Part shown: positions 1 to 11,660 of the stretch, piece by piece
How positions within the stretch are numbered: the stretch's first letter is position 1
Layout of the letters: each line of letters starts with the position of its first letter
Source of the DNA: Dolomedes plantarius
Taxonomy: Eukaryota > Arthropoda > Arachnida > Araneae > Dolomedidae
Assembly: GCA_907164885.2 (NCBI GenBank)
Contig: OU015498.1
Coordinates: 125,146,727 to 125,210,726, forward strand
Reading direction: 5' to 3'
DNA: 64,000 bases
The notes under the pieces: model-generated
The model's input: only the letters and a program-made list of their open reading frames with translations
The model's database searches: none
Told to the model about the DNA's origin: nothing
Program-made: the position numbers and the translations under genes

Positions 1-650
1 GTTCTCTTTACTGAGCCTTGTAATTCTCAAAAACCGAACTTTATTGATTATTTACCTTTGTGTAAAGAAGAGTCTTTAAAATAAAAGTTTGAAATACATT
101 AAAATCCTTGCTCATTGTATGTTGAATAAAAATGATTTATTCGAGGATATCGGAAGAAGAGTCGATAAAATCAGTGAAATTTGAGAGAAGGCAGCAGGAA
201 GATACAAGAATGGAAGTGAGGCTCATTCAGTCAAAAGGTAAACTAACAGGTAGTCAGATTAGACCACTAGGCGTCAGCTGCAGATTTTTAGTTAGATTTA
301 GAATGTAATCCTTTGGAGGCGTGCACCATTTTAGGAATGACAACGTCTGTGCATCATGAAGTTGTATTAAATCCTTTATCATAACCGTAACTGATAAATC
401 TGCATAAATTGGGAATAAACTTTGATATTAGCTTATCCAAGGTTCTTGTTAGATGTTTGCATGCTTATCCGGGATGAATGAGTGAAATTTTCATATCAAC
501 AGAAGTTATAGAATGATCAAATCATTATTTCAAGTACAATTTAAGTTTATAAGACATTTTTTTAATCTACACACCCTCATAAATTGCCATTTCTTTTTAT
601 TTGTGAAAAAAATTAATTTTGATCAGTATTTGTGAGAATTTTAAGATAAA
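1..650. other. AT-rich intergenic sequence
   Basis: I see no gene, RNA or bounded repeat here. It ends at the A that precedes the CTAG end of the first Helitron-like element. Confidence 0.5.
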
Positions 651-1829
651 CTAGCTGAGTGGCAACCCGATGTGTTGCATTTTCGATTTAAATTGAAATG
701 GTTTCATCTCTTCAAGATTAAAAACTGCTTAATCACTTTTAAAAATATATTAGAATTTTTTAAAAACTAAATAATTATTTAAAATTCTCTTTTTAAAATT
801 TTGGATTTTGGCTTTTGAAATAATTTCGTCAAATTTCCGTTTTTAAATTTTGCTTTTTAAACATAAAATGTTTATTCAATTAGAAAAAATTCTAAAGGTT
901 TTAACTTCTCATTTCCTAAAACTAAATTATTAAGGGATTTCAATTATTAAGTGACTCGTTCTCAACTAATAATTATTCCTTTTGGCAACATGGCCGAATG
1001 TAGATATTAAATCTCATTGGGGGAAAAGTGCTTGAAATGATAGAAAGACAGTTCTGATGAATTAAAAATTGGTGGCAGAAGAATCCTCATCAGTTGTTCA
1101 TTAATTAGAAACAAATTTCCCGAACTTATTGGAATTATTAGTGAGTAAAATAATAAGTCGAAAATTACGAACTCGGAATTCAGCTACATTAACATACTAT
1201 GGCGATCAGCGTGGGAAATTTCAAAATTGAGTTTTGTAAGTATGCTTTTTTAGAATAATAACGTTTTTTTATTAAATGTATTTGGTATATTTTGGAAGCT
1301 GAACATCTACCAATTACCGATAAATCGTAAAATTGACATTAATAGGTGCAGAAAACCGAAATATCTGTCCATCAAAATTGTCGATTTCGTGAAATTCGGA
1401 AAACTGCTTTTGGGAAAAAGCTTCGTTTGCAATGAAAAACATTTTTAACTTTATAAAAATGTGTATATCCTTAAAGATGAAGAGTTGTAGAACACATGGA
1501 AATAAAAAAAAATTGTCGATTGTTGGGGGAAAAGTTTAATTTTGCATGCATGAAAATAGTGGAAATTTGGAAAACGGAAAGGAGCTGACTCACCCCGAAT
1601 GTCAGCTCTTTCTGCTGTCCGCCTCTTTTGAGTTCAGCGGTTTTAATTTAATAATTAAAAAAAGTTTAAAGTTTTAAAGGTTGAGGATGGCATCAGTGCA
1701 CGCGTCTCGTCCGTCTGCGTATATCGGTACCAGTCGCGATATCCTGTTATGCTCGGTTCGCGAGTTTAGCCCGTCCCCGTGTCTGCTCACTAACATACAT
1801 TTGTTTACCTTTAGCTGTTATTATATAGA
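651..1829 (-). mobile_element. Non-autonomous Helitron-like element (copy H1)
   Basis: Read on the minus strand the segment begins TCTATATAATAACAGC and ends in CTAG, lying between a host A and a host T as Helitrons do. A short hairpin (GCAAC at 662-666 paired with GTTGC at 674-678) sits about 11 bases inside the CTAG end, the usual Helitron 3' signal. There is no Rep/helicase coding sequence, so it would depend on an autonomous element for rolling-circle movement. The boundaries are read directly; the family assignment rests on the termini alone. Confidence 0.65.
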
Positions 1830-2211
1830 TTTACTAGCATTATTGCCCGGCGTTGCCCGGGTAGATATATAGATATAAAATTTTTGATGCATTCCATCAA
1901 AAGAATACTGGGCTGCACCTCCGCTCTTCATGGTCATCTGCCTAGACAGAATGCTCTTAGCGCGTTTCTATTGAAATGATATAAAAACAATAAGAAAGAT
2001 AGAAACTTTGAGCCTGCGGACCTTCGTCTGATTATACGTCTGTATTTATTGAGAATTAATAACACAGTGTTGCGTGATTCGCATGCTTGGATTGAATAAG
2101 TTTACTGTTTAATTAGATTTAATTAGATTTGTTTGATCCACTGTTTAATTAGAAATGAGTTTTATAATTTACATTTGCCTTTATTATTTATTTTTCTCTT
2201 AAAAACGAAGT

Positions 2212-2490
2212 TTATTCCACATCACCCAAGAGACGCACTTTTTCCACATCACCCAAGAGGTAAAGTGCAACATGCAGTATCCCCTTTATTTAATAAAAGT
2301 AAGGCGGGATTCCGCATGAAGCCTATTTTCCTTACTTTGGTGATTCGGTTTTATATTGTCGACAGGCCAAAAACCGTTTTGGTTTTTAATTTTCTCAAGG
2401 CAAAAAACCGTTGAAAACACGAATTGTAGTTCAGTTTTTAATTTTCCTAAGGCCAAAAACCGTTGAAAAAGCAAATTGTAAATCGGTTCA
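2212..2490. repeat. Short tandem duplications inside Helitron H2
   Basis: An 18-base unit TTCCACATCACCCAAGAG occurs twice (2212-2229 and 2240-2257). A second motif, containing AAGGC(C)AAAAACCGTTG preceded by GTTTTTAATTTTC, recurs from 2362 to about 2470. Both are non-coding. Confidence 0.7.
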
Positions 2491-3081
2491 AGTGATGAGA
2501 AAAATTGCAAATAACAAAGGACACAAAGCAGAGCCGGGAAAGTTGTGTTAAAACATATTAATTAAATTGCATTCTTAAAAAACTTCCATCTCAGTCAGAC
2601 TAGTGGTTAAATTTTATCTCTTACCGTATTTTAATATTTCTTTTGTCAATTTATTTCGTTGTTATGCACGTGACGCAAAATTAATTTAAAGTATCCCAAA
2701 AAGAAAATGAACCACGTGATCAGCATTTCATAAATTAAATTCTAAAAATTAATCTATAAAAATTCACCAAAAATCAGAAAATGGAGGTAAAGATTCGAAA
2801 AAGATTTCGTTTTAAAGGAAGTTTTATGATCCTTCTTGTGATATAAATTTTATAACCCTCGGATTATCATTTTAAATGCAAACTTAAAAAAATTACAAAA
2901 GCAGCTTAAAAATTTAATTAAAAAAATCTAAGAAGAATTTTTCAAAAATCTTTCTTAGTGCACCCCTCCACTGTAAGAAGAATCACCATGCAAAATTTCA
3001 GCTCCTTATGTCCAACGGTTTGGTCTGTGCGTTATCTGTCAGTCAGTCAGTCAGTTAGGCCAGACAGGGCTAAAGGTTATT

Positions 3082-3107
3082 ACCATGAAGCTCTGTAGCT
3101 TCATGGT
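3082..3107. repeat. Perfect hairpin, 11-bp stem with 4-base loop
   Basis: ACCATGAAGCT (3082-3092) is followed by CTGT and then its exact complement AGCTTCATGGT (3097-3107). It lies inside Helitron H2 near its 5' end. No function can be assigned. Confidence 0.8.
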
Positions 3108-3375
3108 TATTACCAACCCTCTTCTCACCCCGAACATTGGGAATTCACTGATAACGTATTGTGGTGAAGGGGCTGTATCCACATTTAAGTGGTATGCGCA
3201 CCTCTTAAGGGCTCAAAAAATCCTTAAAAAATCGATTTGAGCCCCAAATTTCGTTTTTGCAGCGTCAAGTTTCTAGGGTCCTAGACATTAACTGTGCTGA
3301 ATTTGATCCCGATGGGTGAAACAGTCTATGATTCTATAGCGGACAAACAAACAGACAAGCTCTTTTATATATAGA

Positions 3376-4640
3376 TATAGACAAACTGTTAGGATATTTC
3401 ATTTTTATTTATAAAAATGTTTTAAGAAACTGAGGTGAGTATCCTGTTGGATTTCAAAATAAGAATTGCCACACTCTATTCAACCCCGGAAGCAAGCCTA
3501 GGATAGGAATTAAAGGAACTAAATTTCGGCTGCTCTCAAAATATAGGAACTTAATAAAGAATTGCAATGGATTAAATGACCATTAATTTATTTTTCGTTA
3601 GATATTATAGCTCAGGTTACTCTTCTACATCTAATATTTTAACTTTCCCAGAACTGAGAATTTGATTAATAGGAAGAAATGAATTTGATTCATTCCATTG
3701 AAAAAAGAAAATTTCGAATACTAATCAACAATCTAGACTTTGTCAGTGAATTTATTTATTGAAATATACACCCATAAGCTCTCTACAACATATTTTAATT
3801 CCTGAGTCCAACAAAAGTTCTCACAAGATTTATGCGACAACTTTGGAGAGTTTTACGCACCAGTTACTTCAGTTGGACCCAAAATCAATATTCCCGTTGT
3901 TCATATGTAGAACTATAGTCTAAAGTGCATTGTAGCATTAAGAATTTTAGATATCTAAATATAATTAAAGCTTAGCGAGCACGTGAACCGCGATATTACA
4001 TTTTGCATTAACTGTAGGAACACGTAATTAAAGGAGTACGTCAGTATGGGTTCTTAGTACTACACGCTTTACATGTTGAACAGTTCACATTTCACATTTA
4101 CTTGCATGTCAGACCCATATAGTTAATACATCTAAGCGTAAATAAACTTAAACTATTAAATTTTACAATACTAAGGAATATTTAGAACCTAATACACCCG
4201 CGTACAAATACTCAACTTATATATGAATATAGCGTTTCCTATAAGATATTCCGCAAAGTTATTAAGATAAGTAATAAGCACACTGGTAAATTTTAAGATG
4301 TTCTTCATTTACTGATTCACGTTTTATGTCCTTGTGCTAAAAAACAAAATTTGTTTAGCAAAGAACCCTTGGGATAGCTGTAATCCAACATAGATATCTT
4401 ATTGAGATACTCTCTGCTTACAGAATTTTGGGTGTGGGAAAGTCCCCAAGGTAATTCGAAAAAATTATGGCAACCACGGCTCTCGCCTATACGCCCTGAC
4501 AGACTGACGACCGGACGCTACGTAGCAAAACCTGTATACGCAGCCGAGGGTTCATTTCCCAAGTTCGGAGCAGTCCATTCTTATAGGCATGGGCACCGGA
4601 CGGACAGTACAGATCTGCCGACCAAATCGGGCAACCCTGG
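3376..4640. other. Intergenic sequence, no recognised feature
   Basis: From 3376 to about 4390 I see only AT-rich sequence. From about 4430 to 4640 it becomes more GC-rich, with a GGTTCATTTCCC that weakly resembles a tRNA B box, but I could not match it to any other SINE here. Confidence 0.4.
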
Positions 4641-5317
4641 GACCCAAATATTCAGATGTATGAGCTTGGGATTCTGTGAACGGCAACAAAGTGGCGCTCA
4701 CGGTTGCGTTTATAAGTATAGAAACTCGAAATTTTCGAATGGCTACACCCACTTTTTCCTGTCGCAAAATGCTCAGCGCATGCGAAAACCCTAAAGAGTG
4801 TTGGAACGGTACATGTATCACAAAAAACGGACGCATTATGCACCCACAAAAAACAGCTCCGTGAAAGGCCAACAAAAACACGACGATGACACCCATGGGG
4901 AAAATGTGTGATCCAAATAAAAGTTTTCTTTTGTCCGATCTGTGTTGGCATGAGTGATCGGTGTCTTGCCTCTGTCATATGCAAATTTCCTCCGTGCGTG
5001 TTTTTGTAGCTCCTTTCGCAGAGCTGTTTTTTTTTGTGTGCATAAGGCGTCCGTTTTATGTGATACACGTACCGTTTCACCGCTCTTTAGGATTTCCGCA
5101 TGCGCTGAGTATTTTGCGAGGGGAAAAAGTGTGCGTTGCCATTCAAAAATTTTGAGTTTCTGTACCTATAACCGTAACTGTGAGCAACACTTTGCTGCCG
5201 TTCACAAAATCCCGAGCTCATACCTCTGAATAACTACATCTAAAATCTCATCTGATTTACCACGGTCGAATAGAACGGCCGCTAGAGGTCCATATATGGG
5301 CAAAGTTTTTTATGGCC

Positions 5318-5322
<5 letters not shown>
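4640..5322. mobile_element. Fold-back (long inverted repeat) MITE, copy 1, left end lost
   Basis: The left arm (about 4645-4865) and right arm (about 5010-5240) are inverted copies of each other, and both match the fold-back element at 62526-63587. Shared landmarks are the GAGCTCGGGATT-type segment next to GTGAACGGCA and the TCGCAAAATGCTCAGCGC segment. The right terminus ends ATGGCCACCCT at 5322. The matching left terminus is missing and replaced by unrelated sequence. The open frames running across the arms are mirror images of each other and I take them as non-coding. It carries no transposase. Confidence 0.7.

Positions 5323-5351
<29 letters not shown>
5322..5351. repeat. (TA)n microsatellite between two transposons
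   Basis: This uninterrupted TA tract lies between the CCACCCT end of the fold-back element and the TC start of Helitron H3. Confidence 0.95.
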
Positions 5352-5354
<3 letters not shown>

Positions 5355-8300
5355 TATTAATAAAAGCGAATGTTTGCGTGCGTGTGTGTGTGTGTGTGGG
5401 CGGTCCCCAGGTGAATCTGTGAAACTTACAGGCGTGAAATTTGGCACACGGGTAGTGCAGACTATGGGAAAGTGCACCTCGAAGCCCGAATTTTAAATTT
5501 TATTCTAGAAAATTTTTTATTTTATGTTTTGTGGGATATTTTATGTTTTTTTAACTTCAGATTACGATATCTCGGCAAAAAATTATAGTACAATTTTGAT
5601 CTTTTTACAATCTAAGACTACAGACATTTCTCCTTCAAACAAGACTTCATTTGTTTAAAAATAATTTAAAACAGAATAATATATTCATCAAAATATCAAA
5701 CCCACTTTTTCGAGAAATTTACGCAATTTTGAGGATCTACGGTCGATGCTCTTCGAGTTTTTATCTTACAAAAAAAATATTTACATCATCTGGAAGATGA
5801 AAGCTTTCTCATTCATATAAACCTCATTTGAAGTCTCTATATTAAAATTTCGATTTTTTAATTGAATTTTTAAGAACGATACTTCAACACAAATTTTAAA
5901 CGCCGTTCTTCCAACGCGGTACTCTAGGCGTTGGAATCAATCATTCATAAGAACCGCGCATGTCCACAAGGAAACGCTTTATTTACTTTTGCCGTTGTTC
6001 ACTTTTTCTGTATTCTGTCAATTTTTGTTTAATTTAGTTACTTTTTTGCATATTCTTTCTTTTTATGCTTCTGTCTGAAACTCTGGAATATTTTTTATTA
6101 TCATTCAAATACTTCGAAACTTAACAATGTTTACCAGGAGTGTTTTAAAACAACTGTTAATTATGTTTGTGTTGAGCTTTGATTATGCTTGTGTTTAGCT
6201 TTGAGAAAAATAATTTTGTAAAGGTTCTTTTGGTCTTTTATGCTAAAATAACACTTAAACTTTAAAAAAAGAAACAAAAACTTACCTGTAAATAGCATAC
6301 CTTTTTTATAAATTGATCAATTTGAAGTAATTTTTAATGAAATTTAGCTAAAACACCTATCACTCTGCACAAAATCCTAAAGCTAATATTTTAATTTCCC
6401 TCTCACACATGTTACATATGACAGTTATCTTCTAAATGACCTACAATCTAAGTGAAAATTTTAAAATGCAAAAATAATACACGCAATTTTATGTTTCAAT
6501 ATGAAAATTTTCCCCGATTCGCGAGTCCTTTCCTTATAAAAACAGCCCCAAATAAAAAACTATTTATTATACACCAATTATTGTTCACTTTTTGTTTATT
6601 TTGTATTTGCTAAGGAAATTGTGTTGTTATTGGATATTTTTGAAGGCCAGTGAAATATAATTATGTTTTATTTACTTTTCTATTTTGCATTTAGTTAATT
6701 TTCTAATTTTCCTATCTGTCATTTTTTGTTTAATTTAGTTACTTTATTTGAATATTCTTTCTTTTTATGCCTCTGTCTAAAATTCTTTGCAATATTTCTG
6801 TGATATAATTGTAGTTTTTTATTTTGGGCTGTTTTTATAAGGAAAGGAATGACGAATCAGGGAACATTTTCATATTGGAACACAAAATTACATGTATTAT
6901 TTTTGCATTTTCAAATTTTCTCTTAGATTGTAGGTCATTTTGAAGATAACTGTCATATGTATCATGTGTGAGAAGGAAATTAAAATAGTAGCATCAAGAT
7001 TTTGTGCAGAGTGATAGGCGTTTTAGCTAAATTTCATATTAATATTCTACGTTCGGAGTCAATTAAAAAAAATAAAGGTTATTTTGGTCTTTTATGGTAA
7101 AATAGCACTTGAAAATTTAAAAAAAGAGCAAAAACTTACCACTAAATAGCATACCTTTTTTATAAATTGATCAATTTGAAGTAATTTTTAATGAAATTTA
7201 GCTAAAACACCTATCACTCTGCACAAAATCCTAAAGCTAATATTTTAATTTCCCTCTCACACATGTTACATATTACAGTTATCTTCTAAATGACCTACAA
7301 TCTAAGTGAAAATTTTAAAATGCAAAAATAATACACGCAATTTTATGTTTCAATATGAAAATTTTCCCCGATTCGCGAGTCCTTTCCTTATAAAAACAGC
7401 CCCAAATAAAAAACTATTTATTATACACCAATTATTGTTCACTTTTTGTTTATTTTGTATTTGCTAAGGAAATTGTGTTGTTATTGGATATTTTTGAAGG
7501 CCAGTGAAATATAATTATGTTTTATTTACTTTTCTATTTTGCATTTAGTTAATTTTCTAATTTTCCTATCTGTCATTTTTTGTTTAATTTAGTTACTTTA
7601 TTTGAATATTCTTTCTTTTTATGCCTCTGTCTAAAATTCTTTGCAATATTTCTGTGATATAATTGTAGTTTTTTATTTTGGGCTGTTTTTATAAGGAAAG
7701 GAATGACGAATCAGGGAACATTTTCATATTGGAACAGAAAATTACATGTATTATTTTTGCATTTTCAAATTTTCTCTTAGATTGTAGGTCATTTTGAAGA
7801 TAACTGTCATATGTATCATGTGTGAGAAGGAAATTAAAATAGTAGCATTACGATTTTGTGCAAAGTGATAGGCGTTTTACCTAAATTTCAATAAAAATTA
7901 CTTCAAATTGACCAATTTATAAAAAAAGTATGCTATTTAGTGGTAAGTTTTTGCTCTTTTTTTAATTTTCAAGTGCTATTTTACCATAAAAGACCAAAAT
8001 AACCTTTAATTTTTTTAATTGACTCCGAACGTAGAATATTAATATGAAATTTAGCTAAAACGCCTATCACTCTGCACAAAATCTTGATGCTACTATTTTA
8101 ATTTCCTTCTCACACATGATACATATGACAGTTATCTTCAAAATGACCTACAATCTAAGAGAAAATTTTAAAATGCAAAAATAATACATGTAATTTTATG
8201 TTCCAATATGAAAAATTTCCCCGATTTGTCATTCCTTTCCTTATGAAAACAGCCCCAAATAAAAAAACTATTTATTATACATCAATTATAGTGCTTTCTT

Positions 8301-8808
8301 TATTGTTTTCACTTTTTGTTAATTTTGTATTTGCTAAGGAAATTGTGTTATTATTGGATATTTTTGAAGGGCAGTGAATTTTGTAGTTATTTGGTGTTAT
8401 TTAAAGTTAATTTTCTAATATTACTCCTTTTGTTTTCTTTTTTTCATTAATCCTTTTTTACTGGGTTAATGCCCAGTATCGGATTACCATTGAAACCCTC
8501 TGTTTGGAATATTTCTGTGATATAATTGTGTTAAGCTTTGATTTTAGCTTTGATTACTGCTATTCCATGATTGCTGAAGGGAGCGGGTCCCTAAACCGAC
8601 CGGCAAGACTGGCGAAGCACGACTAAGTAAGTTTGACATTTTTACTTTTCAAATTTTAGTGCTACAATGATGAAAGGCTGAAATTCTGAGATGTGTATAA
8701 CATTTTACATATATTTTTTCTATGTTATTTATACTGTGTTAATTTTTAAATTGATTTTGGTTAACAAACATTCTTAAAATCCCGGGCATCGCCGGGTACT
8801 TCAGCTAG
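5352..8808 (+). mobile_element. Large non-autonomous Helitron-like element with internal repeats (copy H3)
   Basis: It starts TCTTATTAATAAAAGCG after a host A (5351). It ends with the hairpin CCCGG-GCATCG-CCGGG (8781-8796), then TACTTCAGCTAG and a host T (8809). The 3' terminus is nearly the same as that of H2. The 3.4-kb interior has no long reading frame and is dominated by a nested repeat block at 6283-8300. A GC-rich patch near 8575-8630 stands out from the AT-rich body and could be captured sequence; I do not recognise it. Confidence 0.7.
6283..8300. repeat. Nested direct and inverted repeats inside Helitron H3
   Basis: The segment 6291-7036 is repeated at 7145-7890, an offset of 854 bases and nearly identical by eye. 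Each copy is itself a hairpin: about 6290-6560 is inverted at about 6830-7050, and about 7134-7410 at about 7680-7890. In addition about 6830-7200 is inverted at about 7885-8255. The result is an alternating arm-loop-arm' arrangement with palindromes at two scales. No coding potential is seen. Confidence 0.8.
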
Positions 8809-10555
8809 TACTTCAGCTCTCGATTCAAGTCACGATTCTTCCATTTAAGAGGGAAAAATATAAACACTAGGTTACACCTAGGTGAAATAACCTATAAAAT
8901 GGTTAAAAAAAGTTCTTTCACGGAAAAAAATATATGTATATTTGGAGAATGAAATCACAAACAGCTTCTTTTAGATAGTTCTTATCATGTTTTCTTCGAA
9001 AAACACGAGATCGTGGTCTTGAATTACAAAGAATTTCTTTTGCTTGGAAAAAATATCGTAAACCGAGCCTTATGCATGTATTAAATCTCGGATATAGAGG
9101 TACACTTTTTTATTATTTTAAGAGAGCGGGTAATTTGATCTGAATACAATTTATATGGATAAGTGCACAATAGCATATTATGTTTACAAGAAAAATAAAA
9201 TGATGATGCGATATAAACTTACAGTCTTTATACGACTTGCATCTCGGTAACAATATACTCTACACAGCAGGACTCTGTATGATCTCAGCTGAATGGTACT
9301 GAAAACAAATTAATCCGATACTGCGAAAAACAACTTTTCTATGATGTTTCTCCCTACTAGACAAAATATAACTATGTATTACTATTTTTAATCTCAAAAT
9401 TTTAGCTTGACATCCTTTTTTAGGTAACTTAAGTGGGGAATTAATGCATTTTGACTATAGAAAATATCGAAATCCTTAATAATCTTTTCTCATTTTTATG
9501 AATAAAATCCTTTTAAATGAAAAAACCGAAAAGATAGAATTACGGATATGTTTTTAAAATTTAAGAATATTGCGGGTATGATTTACATGCAAGTTTTTAC
9601 AATTTATCATGCTCGAAATTTGGGAAAACATCTTCAGCGCAACTCTTCATAATTACTTTTATGTGAGTTACTTTTCACGTATCATACCTTTTTAAACTAC
9701 GTTAAATACACACAATTTATGAAATTAAGTTTTGTTAGTAATGTTTGTTATTTCATTGATTTTGTTGTGATGATTTTTAACTCATTTTTCCCTTACGCGA
9801 AGTGAACTTTTATTTTAACAATTAATGTTTTATTAGGTGGTAAGAATTAATACTTTTTTATTTTTGGTTACTTTTGTATCTTATACAATTCCATCAATGC
9901 AACTTACATCAATTTCTACAGAAGAAATTTTTTTTGTAAGAAGATTGAAAGGCATTAAGAGAAGTAATAAGACAAAATATACATTTTAAGGGTATTATTT
10001 GTTAGATAGAAATAAACTGTTTGATTTGAGTGATTTATTTGAATTTCGGAAGATCAGAATTTTATTCTTTTGTTTTGAAGTTAAATTAAAATTTGCAGTT
10101 TGGCCTTGGACTGACCTATCCTTCTATGAGCTTGAAATACTAAAATGAATCATGTTCAAGGATTCTGGAACAAATTGAAACATTCCTTTTTAGTTTTATT
10201 ATGTTGCTTTGCCTCTGAGACTGCTATTTTTTTAACTTTAAATTAGCATTGTGGTATGCATTACCATATTATTGATGCCTGCCATTCGAAAAAGAATATT
10301 TAAAAGTTTCTTGAGGTAAAGAACATTGTAATAGGGTGATCGTATAGTGGATAATTTAAAATATATATTATAACAACAAACATTACTGTGGTATTGAACA
10401 ATAACCTGAATGATATAATAACACACCTGACACGCACACACACACATGTGGCGGTAATTTTAGATTTAATTATTTATTATGATTATGAACTTTGATTATT
10501 GTGGTATTTAAATGTGGTTAGTACAATGCTTGAAGCACAAGGGTAGTTGTTAGTA
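8809..10555. other. AT-rich intergenic sequence
   Basis: No gene or bounded element is recognised. A short CA repeat lies at about 10430-10447; reading frames across it are low-complexity. Confidence 0.5.
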
Positions 10556-11270
10556 CGAGGGGTGATCAAAAAGTAAGGTTACAAAGCCTGCAAGGAAACG
10601 TTGGCTGTTTTGGTTTTATAAAATAAAACGTACATTTTATTTTATAAAACCAATACAGCCAACTGATAGTACATACATTAGGTTATTTTTCGACATAGTC
10701 TCCATATCGGTTTAGAGACTGGTCGCTTCGTGGGATGAGTTTGAATATTCCCTCCTGGTAAAAATCCTGTCCTCGCGTGTTCAGCCACGTTGTGGCGCAG
10801 TGTTTCACCTCCTCGTCTGAAGCGAATCGTCGGCCCTCTAGGTCCTCCTTAAAGTGAGGAAAGAGATGGAAGTTGCTTGGAGCGAGGTCCGGGCTGAAGG
10901 AAGGGTGGTCGATGATGTCCCAGAGAAATTTCTTCAACAGCGTGGTGGTCCTCAGGGCTGTATGAGGTCGCTCATTGTCGTGAAGGGAGATGAAAGTCGG
11001 GAAGGAAGATGCTGCCGGTGAATTTCAGACGTGCTCACATGTTTCGTCCACAGAAATTGAATAACTGAGTGGATTTCTTCGCGAGACCAATTTTCCAAAC
11101 GAGTCGCCATTTCTGTTAATCTTCAACTAGCGCTGTAGGTCACGCGTACGTGAAAATCTCCACAGTTAGCGACCGTATGTATCAGAATTACCGCACACAA
11201 CTAATTTCTGTATAACAGCCGAAACTCCAGGAATATCAACCTTGTAACCTTAGTTTTTGATCACCCCTCG
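10556..11270 (-). mobile_element. Internally deleted mariner element
   Basis: The terminal inverted repeat CGAGGGGTGATCAAAAA is present at both ends, each next to a TA dinucleotide (10554-10555 and 11271-11272), the target duplication of Tc1/mariner elements. At 715 bp it is little more than half the usual 1.3 kb. It encodes both ends of a transposase but lacks the middle, so it could move only with enzyme supplied by an intact relative. Confidence 0.85.
10683..11110 (-). pseudogene. Mariner transposase, internal deletion and altered catalytic residue
   Basis: The minus strand begins at an ATG (11108-11110) and reads MATRLENWSREEIHSVIQ, the usual start of a mariner DNA-binding domain. After about 32 residues, at 11005-11010, the frame jumps to the second catalytic motif HDNERPHTA, so roughly half of the transposase including the first catalytic Asp is missing. 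The rest runs through SPDLAPSNFHLFPH to a normal GDYVEK carboxyl end. In mariner enzymes the third catalytic residue is the Asp of PSD; here it is Asn (PSN). The deletion and this substitution make the product inactive. The family call is firm; the exact deletion endpoint is approximate. Confidence 0.85.
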
Positions 11271-11369
11271 TACATTGTTTGACACAAGGGATTAATGATT
11301 ACTCATGTGTATGATCGCAAATCAATTTATTAATTATCAACACACTGTTTATACAATTCACATTATTCA

Positions 11370-11660
11370 TTATTGACTTCCTATCATTACTCTTTTATCA
11401 TGTTAATACACTACATATATATACCTCATATCACTTATACTTTTACTACTCAATTTCATTACTTGATTATTCGAAGCTTTAACACAATACATATGTATAC
11501 CTCATATCACTTATCCTTTTACTACTCAAATTTCATATTCACACTATATATACCATTAACATTACTCCTTATTGACTTCCTATCATTACTCTTTTATCAT
11601 GTTAATACAATACATATCTATACCTCATATCACTTATACTTTTACTACTCAATTTCTTAT
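11370..11660. repeat. AT-rich tandem repeat, about three copies
   Basis: The motif TACCTCATATCACTTATAC followed by TTTTACTACTCAA occurs at about 11425, 11500 and 11620. The first and third copies share a longer upstream segment beginning TGACTTCCTATCATTACTC (11373 and 11574). The 99-residue frame over it is low-complexity and not a convincing gene. Confidence 0.75.

Larger units (their letters stand above)
1834..3375 (-). mobile_element. Mosaic non-autonomous Helitron-like element (copy H2)
   Basis: On the minus strand it starts TCTATATATAAAAGAGC and ends with the hairpin CCCGG-GCAACG-CCGGG followed by AATAATGCTAG. The flanking bases are A (1833) and T (3376). Its 2581-3047 block matches 28020-28500 and the reverse complement of 42100-42540, which lie inside Helitrons with a different 3' end (CGGGTATTCAGCTAG). 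H2 is therefore a mosaic of two Helitron lineages, or carries a nested truncated copy. It has no transposition gene. It abuts H1 with only four bases between them. Confidence 0.65.

Noticed and set aside
4402..5229. Several 60-140-residue frames on both strands at 4.4-5.2 kb and 62.6-63.6 kb
   Set aside because: They lie in the inverted arms of fold-back elements and are mirror images of one another; no known domain, not maintained between copies.
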